64,000 nucleotides of DNA from Roseovarius faecimaris. Its GTDB lineage: Bacteria > Pseudomonadota > Alphaproteobacteria > Rhodobacterales > Rhodobacteraceae. Positions 45,300 through 54,141 of the stretch are shown here, piece by piece. The stretch is from positions 1 to 64,000 of the forward strand of contig NZ_CP034348.1 in the NCBI RefSeq assembly GCF_009762325.1, read 5' to 3'. The notes under the pieces were generated by a model. The model was not told where the DNA came from and searched no databases. It worked only from the letters and a program-made list of their open reading frames with translations. How positions within the stretch are numbered: position 1 is the stretch's first letter; each line of letters opens with the position of its first letter. Both the position numbers and the translations under genes were made by a program.

Positions 45300-45617
45300 A
45301 TGGACGACCAGACCCGTATCGAGCTTGAAGCGGCCGCCTTCCGTGCGCTGCGCGAACACCTGATGGAAAAGCGCACCGATGTGCAGAATATCGATATGAT
45401 GAACCTTGCCGGGTTCTGCCGCAACTGCCTGAGCCGCTGGTACCAGGAGGCGGCCAATGCGCGCGGCATCGAGATGGACAAAACCCAGGCGCGCGAAATT
45501 TTCTATGGCATGAGCATGGACGACTGGAAGGCCAATTATCAGACCGAAGCCAGCGCCGAGACGCAGGCGGCGTTCAAGGTGGCGTTTGCCGAGAATGTCG
45601 GTGAGGACAAGCCCTGA
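45300..45617 (+). CDS. DUF1244 family protein
   Basis: A 105 aa soluble protein with the conserved core RTDVQNIDMMNLAGFCRNC followed by LSRWYQEA and EIFYGM, characteristic of DUF1244, an uncharacterised alpha/gamma-proteobacterial family with two near cysteines (FCRNC). Three ATGs lie in frame at 45294, 45297 and 45300; only the last is at normal distance (6 nt) from GAGGAGG. It follows the tautomerase gene by 21 bp and its stop shares one base with the next ATG. Confidence 0.88.
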   Translation: MDDQTRIELEAAAFRALREHLMEKRTDVQNIDMMNLAGFCRNCLSRWYQEAANARGIEMDKTQAREIFYGMSMDDWKANYQTEASAETQAAFKVAFAENVGEDKP

Positions 45618-46786
45618 TGGACATAGACGCCCTGCGCGCCGAGACGCCGGCCACAGCCGACATGATCCACTTCAACAATGCCGGGGCGTCGTTGATGCCG
45701 ACACCGGTCTATCTGGCGATGAGCGCGCATCTGGCGCTGGAACAGAGTGTCGGCGGATATGAGGCCGAAGATACGAATGCCAGCCAGCTTGCTGCCTTCT
45801 ACACGGAATTCGCCGGGCTGCTGAATGCCGATCCGGGCGAGATCGCCTATGTGGAAAACGCCACCCGTGCCTGGGATATGGCCTTTTATGGCCTCCCCCT
45901 GAAGGAAGGCGACCGGATCCTCACCCACGCCTCGGAATATGTGTCGAATTATCTGGCCTTCCTGCAGCTCAAGCAGCGGCGTGGCGTGGAAATTGACCTG
46001 GTGCCATCCGACGCAACCGGCCAGATCGACGTTGAGGCGATCGCGGGTCTGATCACGCCGCGTACGCGCGTAATCGCCATCACCCATGTGCCCACACAGG
46101 GCGGGTTGGTGAACCCGGTCGAAGAAGTGGGCCGCGTCGCGCGTGAGCACGGGCTGATTTATGTGCTCGATGCCTGCCAGTCAGTCGGGCAGATCGACCT
46201 GGATGTCGAGCGCATCGGATGTGATGTGCTGTCTGGTACCGGGCGCAAATATCTGCGCGGACCGCGCGGCACGGGGTTTCTCTATATGCGCCGGGCCCTG
46301 GCGGACCGGACGGACCCGCCCTTCATTGACCTGCGGGCCGCCACCTGGAGCCGCGATGACGGCTATGACTGGGCGCCGGGCGCCAGACGCTTTGAGAACT
46401 GGGAGAGGTTCATGGCCGGGCAGATCGGTCTTGGCGCCGCTGTGGCCTATGCCCGCGCGGTCGGCCTGCCTGCGATCGAGGCGCGGGTGGCGGAGATTTC
46501 GGGCGCGCTTCGGGCGGCCCTGTCGGATATTCCGGGCGTAACCCTGCAGGATCAGGGCGCGCGCAAGAGCGGGATCGTCACCTTCACCAAGGACGGCCAA
46601 AGCGCGTCGGCGATCTATGAGGCCCTGAAGGCGCAGAGGATGAATGTCTCGGTTGCGCTGACCACCTCGGCCCGGCTCGATATGGTGCCGCGGGGGCTGA
46701 CTGATGGGCTGACGCGGGCATCAGTGCACTATTTCAACACCGGCGAGGAGGTCGAGAAATTTGCCGAGGCCGTTGCACAGCTATAG
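45617..46786 (+). CDS. Class V aminotransferase-fold protein
   Basis: A 389 aa PLP enzyme of the class V family (NifS/isopenicillin N epimerase-like). Landmarks are HFNNAGASLMP at the N-terminus, THVPTQGGLVNPVEEV near 155-170, LDACQSVGQID with the PLP aspartate, and SGTGRKYLRGPRGTGFLY with the PLP lysine near 214. No cysteine-desulfurase loop with a catalytic cysteine is evident, so a lyase, epimerase or transaminase role is likelier. It is translationally coupled to the DUF1244 gene. Confidence 0.87.
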   Translation: MDIDALRAETPATADMIHFNNAGASLMPTPVYLAMSAHLALEQSVGGYEAEDTNASQLAAFYTEFAGLLNADPGEIAYVENATRAWDMAFYGLPLKEGDRILTHASEYVSNYLAFLQLKQRRGVEIDLVPSDATGQIDVEAIAGLITPRTRVIAITHVPTQGGLVNPVEEVGRVAREHGLIYVLDACQSVGQIDLDVERIGCDVLSGTGRKYLRGPRGTGFLYMRRALADRTDPPFIDLRAATWSRDDGYDWAPGARRFENWERFMAGQIGLGAAVAYARAVGLPAIEARVAEISGALRAALSDIPGVTLQDQGARKSGIVTFTKDGQSASAIYEALKAQRMNVSVALTTSARLDMVPRGLTDGLTRASVHYFNTGEEVEKFAEAVAQL

Positions 46787-46899
46787 AAGGACATGCCGGG
46801 TTTCGTGAACTCACGCCGCCTGAGGAACGACGTCACACATCTTGCATCATGCCAAGCGCGTTGTCACAGTGAGCACAGGCAGAGCAACCGGGTGAGACG

Positions 46900-47538
46900 A
46901 TGAAGCCTTCCGACCAATTGGCATTTTTCGTGCGCGATGCTCTGAACGCCGGGCGATCGCGCGATGACATTCGTGCGGCTCTTGCGCAGGCGGGATGGAG
47001 TGCGCCGGAAATCCGCGAGGCGCTGGGGTCATGGGCGGAGGTGGACTTTAGCCCACCCGTGCCGCGTCCGCGCCCGTTTGTTTCGGCACGTGAGGCGTTC
47101 CTCTATGGGCTGATGTTCATCGCATTGGCCATGACCGCCTGGCATGTCACCGCTCTGATGTTTCACCTGATTGATCAGTGGATCCCTGACATAGCGGACC
47201 GCCGTACCTATGGCAGCCGCAGCACCATGCGGTTCTCAATTGCCTCGCTGATCGTCTTCTTCCCGCTTTTTGCGTGGCTCAACCGGCAGGCCAATCGCCG
47301 TATCCGTGCGAATGAGGGTCGGCGGCGGTCGGGCGTGCGCAAATGGTTCGGGTATATCACGCTGTTTTTGTCGGCAATCACCCTACTGGGCAACCTGATC
47401 TATACGATCTACGCCTTTCTCAACGGAGATCTGGATGCGCGGGTTCTGTCCAAAGTCATCGTCGTGGCGGTCGTGGCTGGCATGATCTTTTTCTACTTCC
47501 GCGCGGATATGACGGAGGATGCGCATGAAGGCGAATGA
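46900..47538 (+). CDS. DUF5671-like four-helix membrane protein
   Basis: A 212 aa protein. The first 45 residues form a soluble domain like short helix-helix modules (SDQLAFFVRDALNAGRSRDDI; AALAQAGWSAPEIREAL), followed by four membrane segments (about 65-88, 105-125, 148-170, 180-200). The FLYGLMFIALAMTAWHVTALMF segment recalls DUF5671. Function unknown. It overlaps the next gene by 14 bp, so the two are likely cotranscribed. Confidence 0.75.
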   Translation: MKPSDQLAFFVRDALNAGRSRDDIRAALAQAGWSAPEIREALGSWAEVDFSPPVPRPRPFVSAREAFLYGLMFIALAMTAWHVTALMFHLIDQWIPDIADRRTYGSRSTMRFSIASLIVFFPLFAWLNRQANRRIRANEGRRRSGVRKWFGYITLFLSAITLLGNLIYTIYAFLNGDLDARVLSKVIVVAVVAGMIFFYFRADMTEDAHEGE

Positions 47539-47926
47539 CGCGCCCCCTTACGTGATTGGCGTGGTCGTGTTGTTGACGATTGCGGCGGGGATCTGGGCCG
47601 TGGGCGGACCGGCCACCGGCAAGCAGGAAAAGCGCGACAAGGCGCGTATGTCGGATCTTTCCAAGCTCAATGGCCATGTACGCTGCCTGGCGCGGGTGAA
47701 TGACAAGGTGCTGCCCGATGCGTTGCCTTCGGAAGAACGCACGCCCGCCGAATGCGCGCCCGCACCCCGTCGCATCGACCCGTTCTCGAACGAGGCATAT
47801 GTTTACGAGCGTCTGTCCGACAAGGGTTTTAGGCTGTGTGCCGGGTTCGAAAACCCCGAGCTTATTGCCTATGGGCAGGCGTTCGATCCGGACACGGCCT
47901 GCATGACGTATAAATTCACGCCGTAA
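47525..47926 (+). CDS. Membrane-anchored hypothetical protein
   Basis: A 133 aa protein with one N-terminal membrane anchor (about 9-28) and a soluble outer part containing four cysteines (in HVRCLA, PAECAP, FRLCAG and DTACMT), which may form disulfides in the periplasm. The start at 47525 is six bases from GGAGG; an ATG at 47519 abuts the ribosome site. It overlaps the end of the DUF5671-like gene. The family is unknown to me; similar pairs of these two genes would suggest a joint envelope role. Confidence 0.7.
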   Translation: MKANDAPPYVIGVVVLLTIAAGIWAVGGPATGKQEKRDKARMSDLSKLNGHVRCLARVNDKVLPDALPSEERTPAECAPAPRRIDPFSNEAYVYERLSDKGFRLCAGFENPELIAYGQAFDPDTACMTYKFTP

Positions 47927-47939
47927 GCCGTCTCGTACG

Positions 47940-47962
47940 GGGCGCGTCTTTTATGCGCGCCC
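47940..47962. terminator. Hairpin between convergent genes
   Basis: GGGCGCG (47940-47946) pairs with CGCGCCC (47956-47962) around a nine-base loop, between two convergent genes. There is no clear T-run on either side. Confidence 0.45.
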
Positions 47963-48825
47963 TACGATGTGGCCTGTTCGGCCGCGAGCAACGCCGCCAG
48001 CCCGGCCTTGTAGTCGGGGTAGAGCAGGGTCACGCCCAGTTCGTCCTTGATGCGGCTGTTGTCCACACGCTTTGATTCCGCATAGAAGCTGCGGCCCATG
48101 GGCGACATCTCGGCCTCCTCAAAAGGAATGGCAGGCGGTACCGGCACGCCCAGAAGCTCGGCCGCGTGGGCGATGACATCCTGTGGCGGGGCCGGGTCAT
48201 CGTCGCAGACATTATAGGCCGCACCGGGATTGGGCCGGGCAATGGAGGCGGCGAGCACCTGGGCGATATCCTCCACATGGATGCGCGAGAACACCTGCCC
48301 CTCCTTGATGATCCGGCGCGCGGTGCCATTGCGCACCTTGGAGAACGGGCCGCGTCCGGGGCCGTAAATCCCGGCCAGCCGGAAGATGTGCAGAGGCAGG
48401 CCGGGAATGCTTTGCCACGCCGCCTCTGCCTCCACCCGCATTTGGCCGCGTTCGGTGGACGGGGTGAGCGGCGTGTCCTCCGTCACCCATCCGCCCTGAT
48501 GATCGCCATAGGTGCCGGTGGTCGAGAGGTAGCCCACCCACTCGAACTGTCCTGTGCGGGCGGCGATCTCGTCGCGATAGCGGTTCAGAACCGGATCGCC
48601 CTCCGGCCCCGGTCCGGCGGAGACCAGGAGATGGGTGGCGTTCTCAAAAGCGGCTGACAGGTCGCCATCGGGCCAGAGAACAGGGATGACCCCCTCGGCC
48701 TTGAGCCTGTCCGCCTTGTCGGGGTTGCGGGTGGTGCCGAAGATGGTCCAGCCCTGCGGGATCAGAAGCCGAGCCAGCGCGCGGGCGGAGTAACCGTGAC
48801 CGAAAGACAAAAGCGTTTTCTTCAT
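47962..48825 (-). CDS. NAD(P)-dependent epimerase/dehydratase-like (SDR) protein
   Basis: A 287 aa extended-SDR protein. The N-terminus LLSFGHGYSARALARLL carries a GxGxxA-type nucleotide motif, and YLSTTGTYGDHQGGWV contains the S/T-x-Y region of epimerases, though the canonical YxxxK is not obvious (TGTYGDHQGG lacks the lysine). HVEDIAQVLAASI near 205 is typical of UDP-sugar epimerase relatives. AAAGGGC precedes the ATG closely. It may be a YeeZ-type protein of unknown activity. Confidence 0.82.
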   Translation of the reverse strand: MKKTLLSFGHGYSARALARLLIPQGWTIFGTTRNPDKADRLKAEGVIPVLWPDGDLSAAFENATHLLVSAGPGPEGDPVLNRYRDEIAARTGQFEWVGYLSTTGTYGDHQGGWVTEDTPLTPSTERGQMRVEAEAAWQSIPGLPLHIFRLAGIYGPGRGPFSKVRNGTARRIIKEGQVFSRIHVEDIAQVLAASIARPNPGAAYNVCDDDPAPPQDVIAHAAELLGVPVPPAIPFEEAEMSPMGRSFYAESKRVDNSRIKDELGVTLLYPDYKAGLAALLAAEQATS

Positions 48826-48862
48826 GCCCTTTATGTGACGCGGCACCGGCGCCTTGGCAAGA

Positions 48863-49849
48863 TCAGGCGTGCATCTTCTTTTTGCGATCGCGGGTGATGC
48901 GTGTGGCCTCTTCACTGCCGTCATGGAACGTTCCGAACCAGCGGTCCCAGGGCATTTCCTGGTTGCCGTAATTGCATTCGTAATAGCGGTGATGCAGCTG
49001 GTGATAGAAGGTTCCGAGCGCGAGGCGGCGCTTGTCCTTGATCAACAGATCCTCATAGCCGGCATGGGTCATTGCCGCCCCGGGGCCGAGATAGATCACA
49101 TGGAAGAACAGCAGGATCGGGTCGCTTGGCACGATCCAGTGGATGCACAGGCTGGAGCAATAGAGCAGGTGTTCGACCGGGTGCATGGAGAAGCCCGACC
49201 ATGGCCCGACATTGACATTGCGGTGATGCAGCGAATGCACGCGTTTGTAGAGGAACGGGACGTGCAGCAGGCGGTGCACCCAGTAGAAATGAAACGCCGA
49301 CCAGATCGGCAAAAGGATCAGGCTGAGCACGAACCAGATCGGATTGCCCGCGGGGGTGATCGTGGGGGCATAGCCGTTGGCCATGAGCCACATCGTGATC
49401 ACCAGAAACCCGGTGAGGATCGCCACGCCGCTGCCCAGTGACCAGAACATGTTGTCATGCACCTGGTCGGAGAAGTTCCACAGCTTGTTACCCTTGGCCT
49501 GCCCGCGCCTGTCAAACTTCAGGCGCATGCCCTGACCCTTGCGGATGTAGAAATACCAATGCAGCGCCCCTGCGGTGAGCGCGGTGATGGCGAAGGTCAC
49601 GGCCCAGCTCTGAACGATCCATCCCCAGGCAAAGCTCTGCGCCGTTTCCAGCGCGGGGTAGAAGAACAGCCACAACACCACGGCGAGCAGCACCATCATC
49701 ACCCGTTCGCTGAGCGTCAGCCAGTTGCGCCCGAACCACCGGGCGAGATAGCCCGGCTCGGGTGGCCAGCGAAACACCGACGGGTCCCGCAGCGGCAGGT
49801 CAGGGTGATAGTTCCAGTCACGGGATTTGGACGGATCGGTGTCGGTCAT
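48863..49849 (-). CDS. Sterol desaturase / fatty acid hydroxylase family protein
   Basis: A 328 aa membrane di-iron oxygenase of the fatty acid hydroxylase superfamily. Four to five hydrophobic segments are present, with histidine clusters HFYWVHRLLH, HSLHHRN and HQLHHRYYECNYG that would bind the iron pair. The ending RDRKKKMHA is cytoplasmic. Relatives hydroxylate sterols, carotenoids, sphingolipids or ornithine lipids; the substrate is not evident. It is 37 bp upstream of the SDR gene on the same strand. Confidence 0.9.
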   Translation of the reverse strand: MTDTDPSKSRDWNYHPDLPLRDPSVFRWPPEPGYLARWFGRNWLTLSERVMMVLLAVVLWLFFYPALETAQSFAWGWIVQSWAVTFAITALTAGALHWYFYIRKGQGMRLKFDRRGQAKGNKLWNFSDQVHDNMFWSLGSGVAILTGFLVITMWLMANGYAPTITPAGNPIWFVLSLILLPIWSAFHFYWVHRLLHVPFLYKRVHSLHHRNVNVGPWSGFSMHPVEHLLYCSSLCIHWIVPSDPILLFFHVIYLGPGAAMTHAGYEDLLIKDKRRLALGTFYHQLHHRYYECNYGNQEMPWDRWFGTFHDGSEEATRITRDRKKKMHA

Positions 49850-49899
49850 CGGGATCTCCCCAAAGCAAGGGCCCCGTGTCAGGCCCGGAGTGGTGTAGC

Positions 49900-50655
49900 T
49901 TACGAGGCGTAGTTGGCGCCTTCCTCGTCGAGGATAGCCATCAGCTCGGACAGGTGTTTTTCGGCCTGGCCGGGGTAATCTTCCAGCTCCTGCGCGGTTT
50001 TCTCGGCGATCTCATCGGAGAGGACCCGTAGCGGTTGCCCCGTCCAGAGCGCCTTGATATAGGTCTCGGCCGCGCGTTCGAAGTAATACATCCGGTTAAA
50101 GGTTTCAGCCACGGTCCGGCCGATCACCATGATCCCGTGATTGCCCATGATCAGCACCGTCTTGGAGGGGTCCGACAGGTTGGAACAGCAACGCTCGGCT
50201 TCTTCCTCGAACGCCAGCCCACCGAAATGGTCGTCCACGGCCACGCGGTTGTAGAAGGTGGCGGTGTTCTGGTCGATCGGCGGCAGGGTGCTGTCGGCGA
50301 GGCTGGCCAGAACGGTGGCGTGGATCGAATGCACATGCATCGCACAGCGCGCGTGCGGGCAGAGCCGGTGCAGCGCGCCATGCAGGCCCCAGGCGGTCGG
50401 GTCGGGCGCGTCGGGGCCTTCCATTGAGGCAGGATCATTGGCGTCGAGCAGCAACAGGTCGCTGGCTTTGATCCGGCTGAAATGCATCTGGTTGGGGTTC
50501 ATCAGGAACTGCGTGCCGTCCTCGTTGACAGCGAGCGAAAAATGGTTGGCCACGGCCTCGTGCAGGTTCAGCCGCTCGGTCCAGCGGAAGGCGGCGGCAA
50601 GTTCCACACGCTCTTGCCAGTGTTCCATATTGCGGTGCAGTTGGGTGACGGACAT
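49900..50655 (-). CDS. Class II aldolase/adducin family protein
   Basis: A 251 aa cytoplasmic metal-dependent enzyme of the class II aldolase/adducin-head family. The zinc ligands are likely the histidines in MHVHSIHAT near 105 and one near the C-terminal YYFERAAETYI helix; GNHGIMVIG near 170 is also conserved. Family members cleave phosphorylated sugars or act as ulose-phosphate epimerases, but several branches have no known substrate. AAGGAGG six bases before the ATG supports the start. It is divergent from a LysR-type gene that probably regulates it. Confidence 0.88.
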   Translation of the reverse strand: MSVTQLHRNMEHWQERVELAAAFRWTERLNLHEAVANHFSLAVNEDGTQFLMNPNQMHFSRIKASDLLLLDANDPASMEGPDAPDPTAWGLHGALHRLCPHARCAMHVHSIHATVLASLADSTLPPIDQNTATFYNRVAVDDHFGGLAFEEEAERCCSNLSDPSKTVLIMGNHGIMVIGRTVAETFNRMYYFERAAETYIKALWTGQPLRVLSDEIAEKTAQELEDYPGQAEKHLSELMAILDEEGANYAS

Positions 50656-50679
50656 GACGGGCCTCCTTATCGGGTTTGA

Positions 50680-50760
50680 CATAACCTGCCCAAGCCTTGC
50701 GCGCTTTACCAACGAAAAAAACGCAGGCATGCTATAAGTCAGACTAATGGATAGGTTATG
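50680..50760. promoter_or_regulatory. Inverted CATAACCT/AGGTTATG boxes in divergent promoter region
   Basis: CATAACCT (50680-50687) and its complement AGGTTATG (50753-50760) flank the 107-bp gap between the class II aldolase gene and the LysR gene. They may be binding half-sites for that regulator, one near each start codon. Confidence 0.35.
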
Positions 50761-50762
50761 AC

Positions 50763-51674
50763 ATGGCGCGGCCCCTCCCTCCGCTGAACTGGCTGCGCGC
50801 GTTCGAGGCGGCGGCACGGCACTTGTCATTTACCGGCGCGGCCGGAGAGTTGAACATGACCCAATCCGCCGTCAGCCAGCAGATCAAATCGCTTGAGGGG
50901 TATCTGGGCCGGGCGCTGTTTCATCGTCGTCCGCGTGTGCTGGACCTCACCGAGACAGGCAGCGCCTACCTGCCGATCGTGCGTGATGCGTTCCGCACGC
51001 TGTCGCGCGGGACGCTGGCGGTGACCGGGGGCCGCGAGACGGTGGTGCAGGTGCATACCAATATGGCGTTCGGCACGTTCTGGCTGGCCCCGCGGCTGGG
51101 CCGGTTCTATGCGCGCCATCCCGGCGTGCGGCTCAATATCATTGCTGAGCAATGGGAACCGCAGGAGGGGATCGTCTCGGGTGCCGATGTCGAAATCCGC
51201 TATTCGGTGCGGCCCTATGAGGGCGTGTCGGCGGAACGGCTTTGCACTGACAGCTATTATCCGGTGGCCGCGCCCGGCTGGTCCGGGACGTTGGACGGGC
51301 TGGCGCAGGAAAACCTCTTTGACGTGGCCAACCTGCTGAGCACCTGGAGCGCGTGGTATGAGGATCAGGGATTGATCTGGCCCGGTTTGCCGGTGACCTT
51401 CGCCTCAACCTACGCCATTTCGCTGAGTGCCGCCGTGGCCGGGGCGGGGGTGTGCATGGCGCATGACACGGTGGCCGGGCATATGATCCGCCAAGGGCGG
51501 CTGGTGCCGGTGTTGGAGCATCGCGCCAGGATGCAGGAGGCCTATTACCTGATCACAGCGCCCTTGGTGGCCGAACTGCCGGGCGCTCAGGCTTTTGCGG
51601 AGTGGCTGCGCGAAGAGATGGCAGAGGATCAGGCGTGGCGCACGGCGCGTGGTCCCTTGTCACAAGGCCCGTGA
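50763..51674 (+). CDS. LysR-family regulator (GcvA-like)
   Basis: A 303 aa regulator whose N-terminus LPPLNWLRAFEAAARHLSF followed by NMTQSAVSQQIKSLE is typical of the GcvA branch of LysR proteins. The effector-binding domain follows from about residue 93. It is divergent from the class II aldolase gene, a likely target, and its 3' end overlaps the convergent VOC gene by 15 bp. Effector unknown. Confidence 0.94.
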   Translation: MARPLPPLNWLRAFEAAARHLSFTGAAGELNMTQSAVSQQIKSLEGYLGRALFHRRPRVLDLTETGSAYLPIVRDAFRTLSRGTLAVTGGRETVVQVHTNMAFGTFWLAPRLGRFYARHPGVRLNIIAEQWEPQEGIVSGADVEIRYSVRPYEGVSAERLCTDSYYPVAAPGWSGTLDGLAQENLFDVANLLSTWSAWYEDQGLIWPGLPVTFASTYAISLSAAVAGAGVCMAHDTVAGHMIRQGRLVPVLEHRARMQEAYYLITAPLVAELPGAQAFAEWLREEMAEDQAWRTARGPLSQGP

Positions 51675-52082
51675 CGCCACCCACGCATAGCCATTGGCAT
51701 CAAGGATATAAACCTCGCGCAGGCCATGCGGCTTGTCTGTCGGCTCTTGCAGGATATGCGCGCCGTGATGCGCCTCCGCCCGTGCAGCGGCCTCGTCCGG
51801 GTCGGTGTCATAGAGCCTGAGTTCCACCCCCGCCCCGCGCGCGCCCGCTTCGGGCAGAAGCCCCGGCAGGGGGTGCGAATGATAGGTGTGATCGGCATGG
51901 ATCTGAAAGACTTGGTCGCCATAGCGCATGATCGCGAAATCGGCGGTGGGCTGACGGACCAGCATGCCGAACACGTCTTGCAGAAACGCCACCTCTGCCG
52001 CGACATCGCGCACAAGGATGTTCAGCCCGATCCCGCGCAGCGATGCGCCAAACGCCTCTGCGCCGACCGTGTCATACTCCAT
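51660..52082 (-). CDS. VOC-family (glyoxalase-like) protein
   Basis: A 140 aa protein of the vicinal oxygen chelate fold: LNILVRDVAAEVAFLQDVFGM opens the first beta-alpha-beta unit and GLREVYILDANGYAWV closes the second. Candidate metal ligands are H and E residues in FQIHADHTYH and VELRLYD. Start at 52082 has GGAGG upstream. Relatives include glyoxalase I, dioxygenases and antibiotic-binding proteins; nothing selects among them. Confidence 0.85.
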   Translation of the reverse strand: MEYDTVGAEAFGASLRGIGLNILVRDVAAEVAFLQDVFGMLVRQPTADFAIMRYGDQVFQIHADHTYHSHPLPGLLPEAGARGAGVELRLYDTDPDEAAARAEAHHGAHILQEPTDKPHGLREVYILDANGYAWVASRAL

Positions 52083-52161
52083 GCTGTCCTCCGCGCTGTC
52101 CGGCTCAGCTTGATTGTGCCTGCGCCCCATGTCAACGTGCGCCCACTCAAAGGATAGCCAT

Positions 52162-53646
52162 ATGCCGCACAGCCCGTTTCAGGATCAGATCGACACGCCC
52201 GATAGCCCCGGCCCCGAGGAATTCACCAGCGCGAAGGCGGCGGTGGACCGGCTTTGTCTGCTGTACGGTCAGGCGGTCAGCTTCTTGTGCGAGCGGTTTG
52301 CCGGGGCGATGCAGGGCACCCCGCCCTATCACCGCATCCGCGCCTTTTATCCCGAGCTGCGGATCACGACGACAAGCTATGCCAAGATCGACAGCCGTCT
52401 GAGCTTTGGCCACGTGTCAGAGCCCGGCACCCATGCGACGACCGTGACCCGCCCCGATCTGTTCCGGAATTACCTGGAACAGCAGATCGACCTGATGCTC
52501 TGCAATCATGGCGTGCCGGTCACGGTGCAGGTCTCGGACACGCCCATGCCCGTGCATTTCGCCGTGGCCAATGACCCGATGATCAATGTGCCCCAGCAGG
52601 GCGCGGCCGATTTCACCCTGCGCGACGTGTTCGATGTGCCCGACCTGAAGATCACCAACGATGACATCGTCAACGGCACCTACCGCCCAGAGCCGGGCGA
52701 GGCAGAGCCGCTGGCGCCGTTCACCGCGCAGCGGGTCGATTACTCTCTGGCGCGTCTGGCGCATTACACCGCCACGGACCCCGAACATTTTCAGAATTTC
52801 GTGCTGTTTACCAACTACCAGTTTTACGTCTCGGAGTTTGAGGCCTACGCGCGGAAAATGCTGGCCGATCCGGAGAGCGGCTACACCTCTTTCGTGGCGA
52901 CGGGCAATGTCGAGATCACGGATGCCGACACCAAGATCGCGCCGCCACGCAAGCTGCCTCAGATGCCCACCTATCACCTGAAGCGGGCGGACCGGTCGGG
53001 GATCACGCTGGTCAATATCGGGGTGGGGCCGTCCAACGCCAAGACAGCGACCGATCACATTGCCGTTCTGCGCCCGCATGCCTGGGTGATGGTCGGGCAT
53101 TGCGCGGGCTTGCGCAACTCGCAGAGCCTGGGCGATTTCGTGCTGGCCCATGCCTATCTGCGCGAGGACGGGGTGCTTGATGCCGATTTGCCCGGCTGGG
53201 TGCCGATCCCCGCGCTGGCGGAAATCCAGATCGCGCTGGAGCAGGCGGTGGCCGAGGTCACGCAGCTTCAGGGATACGAGCTGAAACGCGTGATGCGCAC
53301 CGGCACTGTGGCCAGCTTTGACAACCGCAACTGGGAGCTGCGCGACCATTCCGGCCCGGTACAGCGGCTGAGCCAGTCCCGCGCCGTGGCGCTGGATATG
53401 GAGAGCGCGACCATCGCCGCCAACGGCTTCCGGTTCCGGGTGCCCTATGGCACGTTGCTGTGCGTGTCGGACAAGCCTTTGCACGGGGAGCTGAAACTGC
53501 CGGGCATGGCCTCGGATTTCTATAAAACGCAGGTCTCACGGCATCTGATGATCGGAATCCGGGCGATGGAATCCCTTGCGCAAATGCCCCTGGAGCGCAT
53601 TCACAGCCGCAAATTGCGTAGTTTCGACGAGACGGCCTTCCTCTGA
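52162..53646 (+). CDS. amn: AMP nucleosidase
   Basis: A 494 aa enzyme hydrolysing AMP to adenine and ribose 5-phosphate, part of purine-nucleotide balance. The N-terminal AMP-nucleosidase domain (to about 190) precedes the nucleoside-phosphorylase-like catalytic domain with VGHCAGLRNSQSLGDFVLA near 315 and ALDMESATIAANGFR near 413 (the ribose-binding E). The ATG at 52162 has AAAGGA seven bases upstream. It is divergent from the VOC gene. Confidence 0.95.
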   Translation: MPHSPFQDQIDTPDSPGPEEFTSAKAAVDRLCLLYGQAVSFLCERFAGAMQGTPPYHRIRAFYPELRITTTSYAKIDSRLSFGHVSEPGTHATTVTRPDLFRNYLEQQIDLMLCNHGVPVTVQVSDTPMPVHFAVANDPMINVPQQGAADFTLRDVFDVPDLKITNDDIVNGTYRPEPGEAEPLAPFTAQRVDYSLARLAHYTATDPEHFQNFVLFTNYQFYVSEFEAYARKMLADPESGYTSFVATGNVEITDADTKIAPPRKLPQMPTYHLKRADRSGITLVNIGVGPSNAKTATDHIAVLRPHAWVMVGHCAGLRNSQSLGDFVLAHAYLREDGVLDADLPGWVPIPALAEIQIALEQAVAEVTQLQGYELKRVMRTGTVASFDNRNWELRDHSGPVQRLSQSRAVALDMESATIAANGFRFRVPYGTLLCVSDKPLHGELKLPGMASDFYKTQVSRHLMIGIRAMESLAQMPLERIHSRKLRSFDETAFL

Positions 53647-53701
53647 GGGGCAAAAAGCAGCACAAAATAGGGGAAAATACCCCCTTGTGTGCCTCTATTT
53701 G

Positions 53702-53730
53702 TTGTGTTCAAACACCAGATAGCGTTAAAT
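53702..53730 (+). promoter_or_regulatory. Candidate promoter of the HU gene
   Basis: TTGTGT (53702-53707) and TTAAAT (53725-53730) are separated by 17 bp in an AT-rich stretch; the HU start codon is 44 bp downstream. A shifted -10 (ATATAA) is also possible. Confidence 0.45.
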
Positions 53731-53774
53731 ATAAGGCATGAGGCCCAAGTCGGGCAGTGTAAGGAGACCACAAA

Positions 53775-54062
53775 ATGGCAAAACCGATGACCAAAACTCA
53801 GCTCGTGGCAGCATTGGCCGAGGAAATGGGCAGCGACAAGAAATCCGCAGCAGCCGCGCTGGATGCCGTCACCTCGATCATCACCCGCGAAGTGGCGGGC
53901 GGTGGTGCCGTGACCCTGCCCGACGTCGGCAAGATCTACTGCCGTGAGCGCCCCGCACGCATGGTGCGCAACCCTGCCACCGGCGAGCAAATCCATAAAG
54001 AAGCGGACAAGGTGGTCAAGATGACCATCTCGAAGAAGCTGAAGGACAGCGTGAACGGCTAA
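53775..54062 (+). CDS. HU-family DNA-binding protein
   Basis: A 95 aa nucleoid protein. MTKTQLVAALAEEMGSDKKSA is the HU/IHF helix pair, and RPARMVRNPATGEQI is the DNA-contacting beta arm containing the invariant proline. It bends DNA and compacts the chromosome as a dimer. AAGGAG is eight bases from the ATG at 53775. A cysteine in IYCRERPA is unusual for HU. It is flanked by its own promoter and terminator, so it is a single-gene unit. Confidence 0.95.
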   Translation: MAKPMTKTQLVAALAEEMGSDKKSAAAALDAVTSIITREVAGGGAVTLPDVGKIYCRERPARMVRNPATGEQIHKEADKVVKMTISKKLKDSVNG

Positions 54063-54087
54063 GCCTGCGCTTTTCGAGTTTTGGACA

Positions 54088-54115
54088 GGGCCGCAATGCG
54101 CGGCCCTTTTCTTTT
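54088..54115 (+). terminator. Rho-independent terminator of the HU gene
   Basis: GGGCCGC (54088-54094) pairs with GCGGCCC (54100-54106) around AATGC and is followed by TTTTCTTTT. Confidence 0.9.
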
Positions 54116-54141
54116 GCGGGTCGGTGTGACAAGGGGCGGTC

